Assembly (NCBI GenBank): GCA_027604185.1
Contig: JADGKB010000018.1
Coordinates: 62,001 to 126,000, forward strand
DNA: 64,000 nt
Direction of reading: 5' to 3'
Source of the DNA: Boothiomyces macroporosus
Taxonomy: Eukaryota > Chytridiomycota > Chytridiomycetes > Rhizophydiales > Terramycetaceae
Numbering within the stretch: position 1 is the stretch's first letter; each line of letters starts with the position of its first letter. Positions 21,106-32,837 of the stretch are shown in pieces. A program made the position numbers and the translations under genes. The notes beneath the pieces were generated by a model. The model saw only the letters and a list, made by a program, of their open reading frames with translations. It was not told where the DNA came from and did no database searches.

Positions 21106-22457
21106 TTATTCGAAACTCTGATTAAGCTGAATAACAATTGCAGTTAGATTATCGGTGGAGAAATTGTCGAGCGCATAATCAACTAGTGTGTCTGCGGCTT
21201 CTTGCGGATCTTTGATATCTGCTATCAAGTCGATTGCGCTTTGATCCGAACAAACATCCCAAATCTAATTTAAAGATAAAATACTCCATCGCATGCTAGT
21301 ATAATTACACTATCCTCTTCTGTAATTTCCGTTTCAACGGTATATGGCGATCCAATTACCCAGTCCTTCATACTTAGATCGCCTAGGGATCGGGTGACTG
21401 CCAATACACCTGAATTAATTCGAGGTACCGTTTACTCGGTTATTCATCATGAAGCCTCCTGATTCAACAATTCTCCTGGATTCATTTACATCAGATCCTT
21501 TGTGGTCATATGAAAGCCTGACAGCCTTTCCATTACGCCTGTATAAGCACAAAACTTACGAAATAACTGCCCGAGCATCCCCAACGTTTGCTGTATATAA
21601 TACACGCTATATTAGCCACCCAATACTTTTTTCTTGCCGTCCCGCACTTCCATATTCAAAAATGCTACTACTGCCGTACACCCACTGTGTAACCCTTTTT
21701 TCTGCGATAGCTGTTTGTCCGTTTGTAAAAAGGCGTCATTCAATATCTCTGAAACAGATTTTTGAGGATTTTCTTTCAACAAATTGCTGAAATTCTACAT
21801 CAGCAATCAGATACCTTGTGAAAATTGTCACCGCAATAGTCTGCCGCTGTTCTACCAGCATGTCCGTCGAAAACGGCAAAGAAGCCTACATTAAATCAAA
21901 CATGCCATTTCCAGCCATATTTGCAAAGTCGTATAATATGGTGTGAGAATCCTAGAATAAGAATTATTTACTTCCATCGTACGTCTATATTTTTTGTTTC
22001 TATCTTCAGAAAACCCAGCTTTAAATCCAGATTCAAGAAAATCTTTGTCAACCGCAGGGTTAAATCCTTCCTCCTCTTCCTTGGCAGGTTTAACAATCTT
22101 GTTTCCATGTTCATCTTCGTCTTCTGAATCACTGTCATCCCTATTGGGAGACCGCTTTGATTTCCTCTGTGTTTTCTTTGGCAAGTCGTCGTTATCATCG
22201 GAAACAGTCAGCAAAATAGAAGAATTTGTAATGGTACTCCAACTAACTGGGGTATCTGTTTCGCTCTCCGAGTCCAAAACTGTTTTCTCTGTTCCTGGAT
22301 CTAATCCCATCGGTTTCGGAGCTTTGTTTAGCGAATTTGATGGTGATTTTGGTATTAAACCTGCCTTAAAGACTCCTCCCGGTGGAGTTAATAATTTATC
22401 ATTATTTTCTGCTGGATTTTTGTTATTTACAGAAGAATTCTCTGGGCTTGACTCCAT
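21106..22457 (-). CDS. PP2C-type Ser/Thr phosphatase (403 aa, 7 introns)
   Basis: Eight exons separated by seven introns of 20, 20, 20, 20, 21, 19 and 20 nt (21952-21971, 21886-21905, 21795-21814, 21607-21626, 21539-21559, 21410-21428, 21265-21284). The joined protein has an acidic Ser-rich N-terminus of about 160 residues. The PPM domain follows: [92 protein letters not shown] and [10 protein letters not shown]. These contain all metal-binding Asp motifs. The second intron begins with GC instead of GT. The stop is 27 bp from the convergent RPS20 stop. Likely a cytosolic or nuclear stress-pathway phosphatase; substrate unknown. Confidence 0.92.
21886..21905 (-). other. 20-nt GC-AG intron in PP2C gene
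   Basis: Reads GCATGTTTGATTTAATGTAG on the minus strand. Its removal joins [16 protein letters not shown], the invariant PP2C motif. It has the same length and TTAAT branch site as its GT-AG neighbours. Confidence 0.85.
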
Positions 22458-22638
22458 TTAAAAGTTCTTGATTTTGAAAGATTAGAAAAGGTGGGGCGCG
22501 CCCATCAATCTCCCATAACCTGAATCCATCTTTGAAGAGGCCCGACTAGAGTTGCTATTTGCAAAAGCAGTTTTATATCCGGTACCGATTTGAGTGTATA
22601 GCCAATACTACCTTGAAGCGGATAAATTACAAGTGTCT

Positions 22639-24072
22639 TTACTTTTTATTTTTCAATAGGTTAGCGTAATGCTCTCCAATCCAATTAACGCCTTGCATTT
22701 CAATCAGCCTTGATACCGCTCTTTGGAAAGCAAAGACTTCTTCGTTACCAGTAAACATTGGGCTATTCAACTACAATCAACATCAATTTACCTGTTTGGT
22801 ATCCAGTTTTAAATCATCAAACAAGAGTCTATCCGCCTGCTGAAATGATACTTGGCCCTCTTTTCCTGAAAACAATTCCTTTAATGACGATTCAAAAGAG
22901 GCGATTAGTCTTACTTTATGATCGTATAAAGCATCGATTAGTGTGATGAATCTCCTTGCTTCACTTCTATGTGACATGTTCATTTGCGGAATATTCTTGA
23001 TGATCACTACATCAAAATGCTTTGCTAATTCTAAATAATCCGCAGCACTATGAGGTTCGCTACACAGCTGGTGAAAAGTGGCTATTGCAACACGCCCAGA
23101 ACTTGTAATTGACATTTGTCTCCCCCAAAACTCTAGTACTTTTTGTTCCACTATATTAGTAATAGAAACCTTTGGTAGTGGTAAGCTTTTTGAAAATATT
23201 CTCCAGTTGCAGATCAGAATTAGGATCGCTAGAGTCAAAATAAACTTGAAGTCGCTCTTGCTCAATAGTACGGAAATCCACTCCAGAATCAAGAGAATGA
23301 ACGTTACACTTTTGCTTTAGCAAATCAATGGTTGGTAAAAAGGATTCTCTTTGAATTCCATTCTTGTAGAGCTCATCTGGATGTCTGTTTGAAGTAGCAA
23401 CCATTACCACCCCGTTGTTGAATAACTCAGAACACAGTCGTTTAAGTAACATTGCATCTGCAATATCAGTTACCTGAAATTCATCAAAACACAGCAACCA
23501 AGCATCTTTAGCCAGGTCTTGTGCAATCAATGGGATAGGATCATACGTGATGCCTTGTTAATAATATATACCATATTGGGTACGCAGCTGGTGGACTCTT
23601 GAATGGACATCCTGCATGAATTGGTGGAAATGAACTCTTCGTTTTTCCTTTATAGGCATGTTTTCATAGAATAGGTCCATAATCATTGACTTGCCTTCAT
23701 TACCACTATTTACCTGTCCCAACGTTCCCATGCAAATACAATCCAATCGGCCCGTCAATCTTTTTACTCTTTTCTTTTCTTTTAAACATATTTTGCAACT
23801 TGGTTATAAAGAATTACTTTGGTGATAAAATTCCCTTCATCCTCAATCCACTTGAAATCAGGCGACTTTAAATCATCCTGATTCTGCTTTTTCTGGTGCT
23901 GTTTTATTTTGTTCAAAGTGATATTTGGTTTATAATTCAACAGCTTCTCATGTAGCTCTTGGAGCAATTTTGCAGTTTCTAGTTGGTGATTGTTTGGCTT
24001 GAGCTTGTTTGCAGCGATCAGTTTTTTGTAAGCTTGAATTGGTCCATGTTCAGTAGTATATCTCCTGTACAT
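22639..24072 (-). CDS. AFG1/LACE1-family mitochondrial AAA ATPase (445 aa, 5 introns)
   Basis: Six exons are joined over introns of 19 nt (23799-23817), 19 nt (23695-23713), 18 nt (23554-23571), 19 nt (23151-23169) and 21 nt (22771-22791). The joined protein shows the AFG1 order: GPIGLYLHGNVGTGKS (Walker A, itself split by intron 2), MIMDLFYENMP, RVHFHQFMQDVHSR, WLLCFDEFQVTDIADAMLL (Walker B), MVATSNRHPDELYKNGIQRESFLPTI, DFRTIEQ, then the C-terminal FDVVIIKNIPQMN and EARRFITLIDALYDHKV. By family knowledge it acts in mitochondrial protein quality control around respiratory complexes. The start is the first ATG of the frame. The 18-nt intron is the shortest in the window and contains an in-frame stop, so it must be removed. 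Confidence 0.92.
23554..23571 (-). other. 18-nt intron in AFG1 gene
   Basis: Reads GTATATATTATTAACAAG on the minus strand, with a TTAAC branch site. Although 18 is a multiple of three, it holds an in-frame TAA, and its removal gives TQYGITYDPIPLIAQDL, the expected family sequence. Confidence 0.88.
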
Positions 24073-24690
24073 TTTTTTTTCTTTTGAAAGCGTGGATTGC
24101 TTAGCATGTGCCCTTTTTGATGGTGATTTATATCCCCACTTTGAATGACACTAAACTTTTAATTCCCATGAATGTAGGCGACTACCCAAATTCTGTTCCT
24201 TGCTCTATAGATCATTCCGCATGGTATTTCCGCAGACAATTACAAGTATACCCAGACACTATAATAGCCATTGCGGAATAATTATCCAGTGACTAGCTGT
24301 TCCATTACTATCTGTTCCGTTGTTAATCCAGTTTATTATTACCACCAGTAAACAAACCCAAGACAATTCTCAAAAGTAATAGACAATTATTATTTATTCA
24401 AGAAAGTAATACGAGTATAATCTACCAAACGAAGTAATCGAGGAAGGGAAATAGGAAACAAAAGAGTAAAAGCCCATGAAAGCAAACAGCAAGAAAATGG
24501 AATCTAACATTAATCAAAAGTACTGAGAATGATTTTTTCTAATGGTTCCAGCATGTATAATCCAGTTGTGAGTTCATATTGGTATACCTTGAGCTTTAAA
24601 AATTCAACGACAGACATTTTTAGGAAAGAAAGGTGTGGCGGAGTAATTAAATAAGCTTCTAGGAAAAAGTAAACTTTAATCCAATCTAGT
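24073..24690. other. Intergenic, no gene seen
   Basis: AT-rich 618-bp spacer between AFG1 and the VDE-like gene. No open frame, tRNA or repeat was recognised. Confidence 0.5.
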
Positions 24691-25437
24691 TTATTGTGAT
24701 TTCAATGGACAGAGCTGGGTAAAGTTCAATCCAGTGCCGGCAGATACCAAAACGGCATCAACTTGATGAGTCTCATCTGCAGTCAAAGGAGCGAATGAAT
24801 CTCTACGTAGTACATACCCTCCTCTGTAGTTGGAAAGCTTGTTTTGTCCCAGATACTCTACGACAAGCAAGTCATTGTTCAACCCCAAGATATACCAGTT
24901 ATCATGGCCGCCACCACCAAGTGTGTAATCCAATCCAAAATGCCCTGGTGTTTGTGACGTAAAAGTGGAATTGATAGTCTTGACTCCTTCTGGGAACACG
25001 AATTGCAAATCATGGTTGTAGTCACCATTTCCTAAATCACTGATTGTCATTGTTTGGTAGTCATAACAGTCCAAGCCCTTGTCCAAACCATACAAGACGT
25101 GCCAGTGGCCAACAAACTGATCCAAAGTAAATGAATACGATGAGGTTGGAGTAGGATAGTCCTTGTGCGGGTAAGGAGTAATACAGTTGTTGTTTTGGAT
25201 ACATACTGTCAAGCTATCAAATTTGGGAGTACCATATTCAGTAACACACCTTTCTGAACAAGTCAAGTTTCCTGATTGGCAGGCTTGGGAGCAATCCAAT
25301 ACTTTTTTGCAACTTGCATCGTTTTCACAGCCTAATGCTTGTCCACCACAATGAAGACCGATGCAGAGAGTGTTTGGAGAGCCAGGAGCTGCTGATAGAA
25401 CACTTGAAGTGGTTAATAATACAGAGAGGAAGTGCAT
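24691..25437 (-). CDS. Secreted violaxanthin de-epoxidase-like lipocalin (248 aa)
   Basis: The ATG at 25437 is favoured because TATTTATA on the minus strand (25461-25468) lies about 23 bp upstream and MHFLSVLLTTSSVLSA is a signal peptide; another ATG lies 12 bases upstream. The mature N-terminus is a Cys-rich domain (CIGLHCGGQALGC, CKKVLDCSQACQSG, CSERCV, VCIQNNNCI). A lipocalin-like domain follows (LDQFVGHWHVLYGLDKGLDCYDYQ, NWYILGLNNDLLVVEYLG). This Cys-rich plus lipocalin order is that of violaxanthin de-epoxidase and its relatives (VDE/VDR). An enzymatic role on xanthophylls cannot be assumed; no carotenoid genes are seen here. No intron. Confidence 0.7.
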   Translation of the reverse strand: MHFLSVLLTTSSVLSAAPGSPNTLCIGLHCGGQALGCENDASCKKVLDCSQACQSGNLTCSERCVTEYGTPKFDSLTVCIQNNNCITPYPHKDYPTPTSSYSFTLDQFVGHWHVLYGLDKGLDCYDYQTMTISDLGNGDYNHDLQFVFPEGVKTINSTFTSQTPGHFGLDYTLGGGGHDNWYILGLNNDLLVVEYLGQNKLSNYRGGYVLRRDSFAPLTADETHQVDAVLVSAGTGLNFTQLCPLKSQ

Positions 25438-25715
25438 TGGAGGGAGCATGCAAATTCTTGTATAAATAGTAAAAGGAGGGGCCGCAGATGATTGTATTCC
25501 AGATTTAGTAGTATCATGATTCTGTGTAACATTCAAATGTTAAAAGTTGAGCAAGAGCTGGTTCAATCATCCGGCTGTAAAGACCCAACTACAAGCAAAG
25601 AATGATACCAACACCAGATCATTTGCGGTTCAACCCATTATACAAAAATCAAACAAGCATGATGTCTGTTCAAAAAAGGCTTGGCGTATGCAAAAGGATA
25701 CATTCAAACACTTTA

Positions 25716-28367
25716 TTATACCAACTGATTCAAAATTGAATCATAGTGTACACCATAGACAGCTTTGTTATGCTTTGCAAAAATAGCAATCTTATTGGCA
25801 AGCATTTCCAATTCTTCATCTACGGTATCAAGACCGTTCTTGCCCAAAGAATCTCTTCTGAACTTGGATTCCATGGTAACCCGAATAACCTTTTCAATTC
25901 TTCTGTTCAGCACATTGAATAATGGATCTTTATAAGACAGGGTCTTTTGAACCATTGAATTCAAGAGTTCGCATTGCTCTGGAGTCAATTCTTTCAACTT
26001 TTGGTCTCTTGTTGCAGATGTCATGCTTGAAAGGCTCGATACCAACTTTGTTTGTTTATGATACATAATGTTACAGGTTTCAATGATTTCGTTTGCAAGA
26101 GATTCAACATTCGTGTCTGCTTGCTTCAAAAGCTTGAATAGTCTTGTGGACATTTCTCGAACTAGTTCATTCTCCAAGCGTAAATCAGCAACAATGTTCT
26201 TTGACAACATTACCATTGCAGAAACGATAGTAATTGCTTGGATTTCATTTTGATAGTCGAATAATCGTTTACCATCCATAATTAAGGTTTCGGCAAGAGT
26301 AGATTGCTCTACAGGAGTAGTAGAGAATAACAGTGAAAGAAGCGCATGGCTGAATACTTGTTCAAAGCGTAACTTGATTCCATTTTCAATATTTTCAGGG
26401 TTTCTTTCATCTTTAACTTGAGTCAAAGCTTGCACAGACTTTAGCAGCCACAACTTGGTTTTTTCCAAAGAAACGGTTTTTTGTTTCAGTGCTTGATTAA
26501 ACTTGTTCTTTTCATATTCAACTGCTTGCTGTCTTAAATGAGGCTTGATTGATTGGAGACGGAAATTAGCCAAATCGAGCTTCATCATCTCCAAAATTGC
26601 GACCATCTTGATTAAAATAGTTGACAATTGCGGTTCATTGTTCAATGCTCTGATTTCAGCATCTCTAATCGGAGCACAAAGTTTCAGCATCTTTTCCCCG
26701 ACATATTTAATGACTGCCGAAAGATCAAATACTTGCTTTTCCATTTGATGAACCAAGTATTCTTTCTCTAGCACTTCCCCAACTTCTCGTGCTACTGCAC
26801 CTTTTTCATCAACCATTCCAATTAATGCCTAATATTATACATCAACTACTTGTCTAATCTCCATCAGGATATTTAGTACATTCTTGTGATAAATCTTTTG
26901 ATTCAGCTCTTCTTGAATCGCGTCTGCGTAAGCTTTCTTTGCAATTTCTTCGACTCTGGCTTCAAAAGGAGTCTTTTCTTTAGGTTTCAAACTGAATTCT
27001 GGATCAAGGATAAGCTCATGGGCTAATTGTTCATTACTAAACAAATCGCCAAATGAGCCCAAGTCTTTTTGAATTTCTTGCTCTGGTTCACTTACTAATG
27101 AATCTTGGTTTTGTGGCTGCTCAAACACATAGAACTCTACAGCGGACACAAACAGTTTCATTTCTTCCGGTTCAATCAACTTTGGTTCTTGATCTGTCAA
27201 TGATTCGCGGAATTCCATCCTTGCACTTGCTAATCTTTGAATAGCTGCATCGCCAAACTTTTTGATTCTGTTCAAGTGTGTTTGTTGCTGTTCCTTGATA
27301 GCAGGTGCCCATTCATTTATAGCATCAATTTGATGGTGCACAGACACCCAAAGACGATCCAACTCCATAAAGTGTCTGATAATATCATCAACAATCTTCA
27401 TTGTATCTCTTGATTTCCAAGCTTCAAACGCTTCATAAAATTCAACAAAAGAGGCTAAAAATGTGTTACCCAAGGCTCCAATAACATTTGAGTTTGCAGC
27501 AGCAATCCAATGTTCCATATCAGACAGAAGTTTATCAGCCAAAGCAGCGATATCTTCTTCTTGAGCATCCATATTTTGCAGAGTTTCTGACGGATAACAA
27601 GCGATCAAATATGCGCTTAAAAGCACCCTAGCTGGATTGTTCCACTTTTTAGGTTTCTTGATTGACATCTTCTTTGCACGCAGCAGCAAAAAGTTTGTAG
27701 CTTTGATCAAAATCGCGGATTGTATCCTGGAAACCAATGCGTCAAAGGACATTTTGCTAGCCTTTTTCTTTGTCAATCCTACTTTTCTGTAGACCTTTGC
27801 CAATGGAACAAACTTTACCCTTCTCCACCAATGTTGGATTACTTGAGCCGATTCATCCTGCACTGCTAGAGACTCCTGCAATTCCCATGATTGGCTGTCC
27901 AGTAATCTAGATCTTGGAATTTCTTGTAACCTTTTCCTTCTGAATTCAGAAATTCTTAGTCGAGTGTCAATTGCATTCTTTAAAATCGCCTTGTCTTCAA
28001 TGGACCTTTGGAGTTGTGTTCTAGCAATTTCCTGAGCCCTCTTGACCTGCTTTCCATGAAAGGCAACTGATTTATCTAGACGAGTTTGACGTTTCTGATT
28101 AGCTGATTCCATAGTCTGTTCAATCATTGATAATTTAGTTTCCCTGTTTTTTGACATTTTGGATTTATGCACATCGACTACTTTTTTTACATGAGCTGTT
28201 CGGTTCGACAACTTTTCCCTCCTAGCAGCTAGAAATGCCTCATGGCGAGCTAATCCGTCACTTACATCAGAAGTAGGGCGGGACTTTAGTCTCTTTTCTA
28301 CATGCTTTGGTTTGCGGGAGCGTTTGACGAGCGGTGAAGCATCGATCGTAAAAAATGTTGATTCCAT
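25716..28367 (-). CDS. TCP11/SOK1-family protein (876 aa, one intron)
   Basis: Two exons flank a 21-nt intron at 26829-26849; the intron contains an in-frame TAA and its removal joins EIRQ|ALIGMVDEKG. The start at 28367 gives MESTFFTIDASPLVKRS; upstream codons in frame lack family character. The N-terminal 200 residues are basic and helical (coiled coil). An IQ-like segment (QESLAVQDESAQVIQHWWRRVKF) lies near residue 170. The C-terminal half is the T-complex 11 domain (LCAPIRDAEIRALN, ILEMMKLDLANFRLQSIKPHLRQQAVEYEKNKF). Fungal members include SOK1, linked to cAMP/PKA signalling. Role here inferred only from family. Confidence 0.86.
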
Positions 28368-28940
28368 GTTAAAGTTAATTTCAAAAAAGGAAAAATTGGA
28401 CCATCGATTGTGTGACAAGCCATGCCCGTGCGGTTTGTTTTGATGTTTCATCTTGATCTGCGTGAAAAGATTTTTGAGGACAATGCAAGCGATGACTCGT
28501 TAAAAAGAATGATTTAGAACCTTGAAAAATGCTACCTCGTAAGAGTGGATTTATCCGTCGGCTTTTCCAAGCTAGAGCAATCATCTTTTACCTGTATTGT
28601 TTATTTGTGGTTCTGCTGACTCTCCACGAAACATTTCAAGAAGGCTGCTTTGTTTCAGTATTATCACATGCCAGATGTCAAACATTTAGGGTTAAGGCAA
28701 ATTATGTAAGATTGACTTTGGCAGTTCTTTGAAGAAATGCTTTGAATCAATTAAAAAGTCCAAGTTGCCTCTGCTCTAGACTTTATTCTTCAAATTTTCC
28801 AATTGGTCAGTTTGTTTTAGGTTATTCGATATTTTATTGGCATGAGATAACGCAAGATGCGGGCTAAATCAATCATAAAATAGAGGTGCTAGTTAATTCC
28901 AAAAAGAATAGTATTATATTTGTCGAATAAAGCTAACAGA
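28368..28940. other. Intergenic, no gene seen
   Basis: A 573-bp spacer upstream of the TCP11 gene. Short open frames on both strands lack similarity to anything I know, and no promoter element is clear. Confidence 0.5.
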
Positions 28941-30541
28941 TTACTGTTCTGATAATATTCCAAAGGCGTTATCCTTTAGATAGCCTAAACAAGATTGGAT
29001 GTCAAGTGAATCTGCCCTGTAGCCAATGTATCCATCAGGTCGAACAAGTAAAACAGCAGTATTCTGAACTTGAAAGTCCTTGTAATGTTCTTCTTTGGCT
29101 ACTTTCACCATGCCAACCACACCTGTTCTTTTCAACTCATTTGTAAATTTATCGTCCTTTGAGCCAAAGATAACAGCAGTGTAACCCTTAATTGCTGATG
29201 GCGACAACCCCAGTTTTTTGAACAGCATTGGCGACAACTGTCTTCCGGCAAGTATTGTTGTAGCAGTAGATTTCCCGTAATTTAAAGTCAAATCTCCTCC
29301 GTACTGAATTGAAGTTAATGCTCCGATTCTAGTTCGCTTTGCTTTGAAACCAGGAACAAAATTAACAAATGTATACATTGCAATATTGCGAATATACTTG
29401 GCAATTCCAGTTAGTTCAGCTGAATCTTGCTGTTGTTGCAATGATTTGATTAATCGCTCTCCTTCTTTCCTTCTTTCAAGGGCATATGTTTTCAACAGTT
29501 CTGGAGAAGCAAGGTTGTTAATTACAAAAGCGAGTTTCCACCCAATATTCACTGCTTCGTGAACCCCATAGTTCAATCCAAGACCAGCTGATGGTGAACT
29601 ATATTAGCATTATTGTACCTAGAGTGACCAGCATCACCAGCCAAGAAAATTCTATTGTCATTGGAGTATTTGTCAGCTAATCTGTGATGAACTCTGAACC
29701 TGGTTGTCCAAACAACTTCTTTAGCTTTGAATTCAACGTTGAATCTCTCTTGAATCAATTTTTCAATTTCTTCCAGTGGGATTGGAAGAAGATATGGAAG
29801 ACCATGAGAATCCAATTCCTTAGTTACGTATCCTCGTTCTTCTTCTTCAGATAAATCCAGTGCAATTGCCATGGTGTTATCAGGAAGCCCAAGCATGTAT
29901 CCAACTCCTTTGCTGGAATAAAACAATCCAAGATCAATGCCAGAAGGTAATTTGGAATCAGTAGAACAATGAATACCAACAGAGCCATGCTTTAGGGTCG
30001 TTCCTGTGTACCCAATCCCCAACTCCTTTCTTACTCTGGATTTGGCTCCATCACACGCCACCATGTAATCCACCTTGATTTCCTGTCCGTTTGACAAAGC
30101 AACTTGAATATAATCACCCAAATCTTTAAATGACTCGAGAGCAACACCTCTGGTTAATTGAACCCCACGAGCTTTCAAGTAGGTGGTCAATTCCAGTTCT
30201 GTCTTCCATTGCTCAACATTGCAAAAGAATGGATAATCCGTTAGCCTCTTTAGTTCCGCACCAAATTCAATTGACGTGAATTTGTAGTTTTCAGAGTGAA
30301 AATTCACACAGGTCCATCGAGTCCCTTGTTCTGATAGCCGTTTGCCAACTCCATCGTAAAGATCAAGCAATTCCATGGTTCTTGGCACCAAACTTGTTCC
30401 TTTGGTCAGCTTTTGTGGTTCATCCAAGCTGTCAATAATAAGAAATTCGGATGCATCAACTCCTTGTCGTGCAAGTTCAGCAGCAACGGTCAAACCAGTA
30501 GGCCCTGCACCAACTATTAAGGCTTTATATTGAGATTTCAT
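28941..30541 (-). CDS. FAD-dependent aromatic-type monooxygenase (526 aa, one intron)
   Basis: Two exons flank a 20-nt intron at 29599-29618, joining AGDAGHSS|SPSAGLGLNYGVHEA, the second FAD-binding motif. N-terminal dinucleotide-binding motif VGAGPTGLTVAAELARQG, the DG motif (MVACDGAKSRVRKELGI) and the GD motif (FLAGDAGH) are all present, so it belongs to the PHBH-fold FAD_binding_3 hydroxylases. The C-terminal part ends with a thioredoxin-like segment (AVLLVRPDGYIGYRAD), as in phenol and pentachlorophenol hydroxylases. Substrate unknown, probably a phenolic compound, using NAD(P)H and O2. The start MKSQYKALIVGAG at 30541 is typical. Confidence 0.88.
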
Positions 30542-30916
30542 TTGTGCGATTCAGATTTCATCTGGCTTTAAATAGTAATACACAAGAACGGCAGCAACGT
30601 AACTCGTTTTCGGCTTGGCCGATATTGGTGGGGGTAAATTTCGGGAGGCGCCAGATTTTTATCCGACAGCAATGTTTTGAAAGTACTATAAAGATGTTGT
30701 AGTTCAATAGGTAATTCCCAACTGGAAATGTTATTCTTTGGTCAAATCTCTTGATATCTGTTTTCCTTATCGTAAGAACACACTGTGCGAGCTTACTGGA
30801 ACACATTGTACGAGCTTACTGTCATTAGTAATCAATCGCAAAACGTTTGTGTGCCCAAGTCTGGGACACCATTTGTGAGTAATTACATTCATTTATTTTA
30901 CATAATCAACAGTTCC
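30542..30916. other. Intergenic, no gene seen
   Basis: A 375-bp spacer between the monooxygenase start and the stop of the first HMG-box gene. A direct repeat of a ten-base piece (TGTGCGAGCTTACTG / TGTACGAGCTTACTG) lies near 30783-30820. Nothing else is recognised. Confidence 0.5.
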
Positions 30917-31522
30917 CTAATAATCTTGCTCGAAATCAAGGGCAGAAAAGTCAAATGAGGTTGTAGATACTGGAGAGCCATTACATCCTACAAACAACCC
31001 GCTGGCATTAACTGGGGAATCAAATATGTTTGGGTCAGTGAACTCTGCGAAATCAATGTCAGAGTCTAATTTGGCTGCTTCGTATACATCAGGAGAAACT
31101 CTATAGGCACCGGAATTCATTATGCCATCTAAATGAAAGGCATATAAAGATTCTGAAGATTTGGATATCCGAAGGTGAGTTTGAGTTGGCGCTGTAGCAA
31201 CCAAAGGTGCAGATCTACGCTTGCTATTAGGAGATTTAGGAATCATATGAGGTAATTTGGGAGATTTGCTTTTGGAATCCCTTTTCCAAGGTTGCCAATC
31301 ATAGTCTGGATATAACTCTTTAAATTTGTTGTGTTCATCCATGGAAACTTGTTGAAAATAATCCCTGACTTGTTTACTCTCGCTTGCCCATAGCTCTGCT
31401 GCCTTTCTACTGATTTCGTGACTCTTTGTAATGTTGTATTTCTCTACAATCTCTTGTTTCTTTGCCTTTCGATAGTGAAAGAAGCTATTTAGAGGTTTTT
31501 TTGGTTCTGAAGAGGTGTTCAT
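30917..31522 (-). CDS. HMG-box protein 1, MATA_HMG-like (201 aa)
   Basis: The box is at residues 8-80: KKPLNSFFHYRKAKKQEIV, then ITKSHEISRKAAELWASES, VRDYFQQVSMDEHNKFKELY and PDYDWQPWKR. The pattern (P-x-N-S-F, E-I-S-x-x-A-x-x-L-W, H-x-x-F-K-x-x-x-P-D-Y) is nearest to the fungal mating-type MATA_HMG class rather than to structural HMGB proteins. A short basic stretch follows the box. The C-terminal part carries LRISKSSESLYAF, VSPDVYEAAKLD and SPVSTTSFDF, which recur in paralogues at 33151 and 43048. Expected to be a sequence-specific nuclear DNA-binding factor. No intron. TATA box 31 bp before the ATG. Confidence 0.85.
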   Translation of the reverse strand: MNTSSEPKKPLNSFFHYRKAKKQEIVEKYNITKSHEISRKAAELWASESKQVRDYFQQVSMDEHNKFKELYPDYDWQPWKRDSKSKSPKLPHMIPKSPNSKRRSAPLVATAPTQTHLRISKSSESLYAFHLDGIMNSGAYRVSPDVYEAAKLDSDIDFAEFTDPNIFDSPVNASGLFVGCNGSPVSTTSFDFSALDFEQDY

Positions 31523-31553
31523 GGGTATGACATTTCCGTATCTTGCTGTTGTG

Positions 31554-31561
31554 CATTTATA
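31554..31561 (-). promoter_or_regulatory. TATA box of HMG gene 1
   Basis: TATAAATG on the minus strand; 31 bp separate it from the ATG at 31522. Confidence 0.6.
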
Positions 31562-32803
31562 CCAGGTAGCACATGGGGGTTGCTCTTTTGCTGGCTATGT
31601 GCTCCTTTGGAATATCAGCATTTTCGGGGATCTCTCCCCGCCTGCGGCTCTTCACTCAATTTCACTAAAGAGAAGGGGGATGCATTCGGAAATAGTTTCG
31701 CTTCCTATTTAGGGGTACAAGTATAAATGGACCAAAGAATTGGATCACTAAAATGTAAAATAAATACTTTCGAGTCATCCAACTATGTTGGTTCAACGCA
31801 GATTTGACAAGTGGCAGTATCTTACGATGGCTCTAAATAGAGTGAAATACTGATAGGACGACTGTTCAAAGTACGAGATTCAAGATGTTTTATGATTCAA
31901 CAAGCGGTAGTCGTAATCCTTTAATACAAATAAATCAATTCAAAATAAAGTCTATCTCTTGTAGGATATCCCAATGCAGATTTTAGACCACTGCCCAGTC
32001 AGTTCAGTCGTTTCAAGTACCAAAAGCATTCTCCTTGACCGTTTCTGTTATATATGCTACACAGCCAGTATTAGTTCCATGTATTTTTTCAAAGAGTTAC
32101 AGCCACAACGCGTGCAAAATACTCCAACAATGCCTATCAAAGGGGATAGCAATACCTTTCTGGCTGTGTGCTAAATATAAAAGCACAAAAGTTCCGCCCA
32201 TGTCCCTTTTGTCAGTTTGCAGGATTATTGGTTGACAAGAATAATGGAAAAGGTAGCGCAATCCAACGCTGGATGGTATTGATTGTAAATTGGAGATTAT
32301 ACTATTACTGGATATTAATTCAAGTAGGACGGTTATAGTGATCACTGGATCCAGAGTCAAAATCTATTATGTGGATTACAGATTTAATGATTCTTGTATG
32401 CCAAGTAAATGGGTGTGACCAATGTGCAACAAGCGCTGGTTTATATCAAAAGTTTACTGTTAAAACTAATTGAACGTTTTTTCATACCTAATACTCTTGA
32501 ATCACAGCAGCCTTTATAACCAACTAGATAATCAGGATTATGCTGAAATGATCTGTTGGATTGTCATACTTGAAAGTATTCGTTTTCAATTCCGCTTCAT
32601 TACCAACAATATAAATCCCTTGAAAAAGAATTTTCACCATGAAGGAATTTACAGGAGATATGATAGACATTCAAGTTTCATACTAATTGAATTCAATTTT
32701 TCATTTTGATTCCTGCAAAGGAATGTCCGAATATTTAAACACTGAGACGAATGAGTGAAAGCTTCTGCTGGCCAGAATGACACTCTTTTATATTTCCATT
32801 CTG

Positions 32804-32837
32804 TGTAACAAAGTCTTATCTGTAACAAAGTCTTATC
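32804..32837 (+). repeat. Tandem 17-bp duplication
   Basis: Two abutting copies of TGTAACAAAGTCTTATC (32804-32820 and 32821-32837) in the HMG 1-2 spacer. Confidence 0.85.

Noticed and set aside
26829..26849. 12-nt intron (GTATAATATTAG) in the TCP11 gene
   Set aside because: A 21-nt GT..AG segment at the same place fits the size and branch pattern of all other introns; 12 nt would stand alone.
28941..30541. Zeaxanthin epoxidase partnering the VDE-like gene
   Set aside because: The motifs and thioredoxin-like C-terminus are those of phenol-type hydroxylases; no FHA domain or plant ZEP features.
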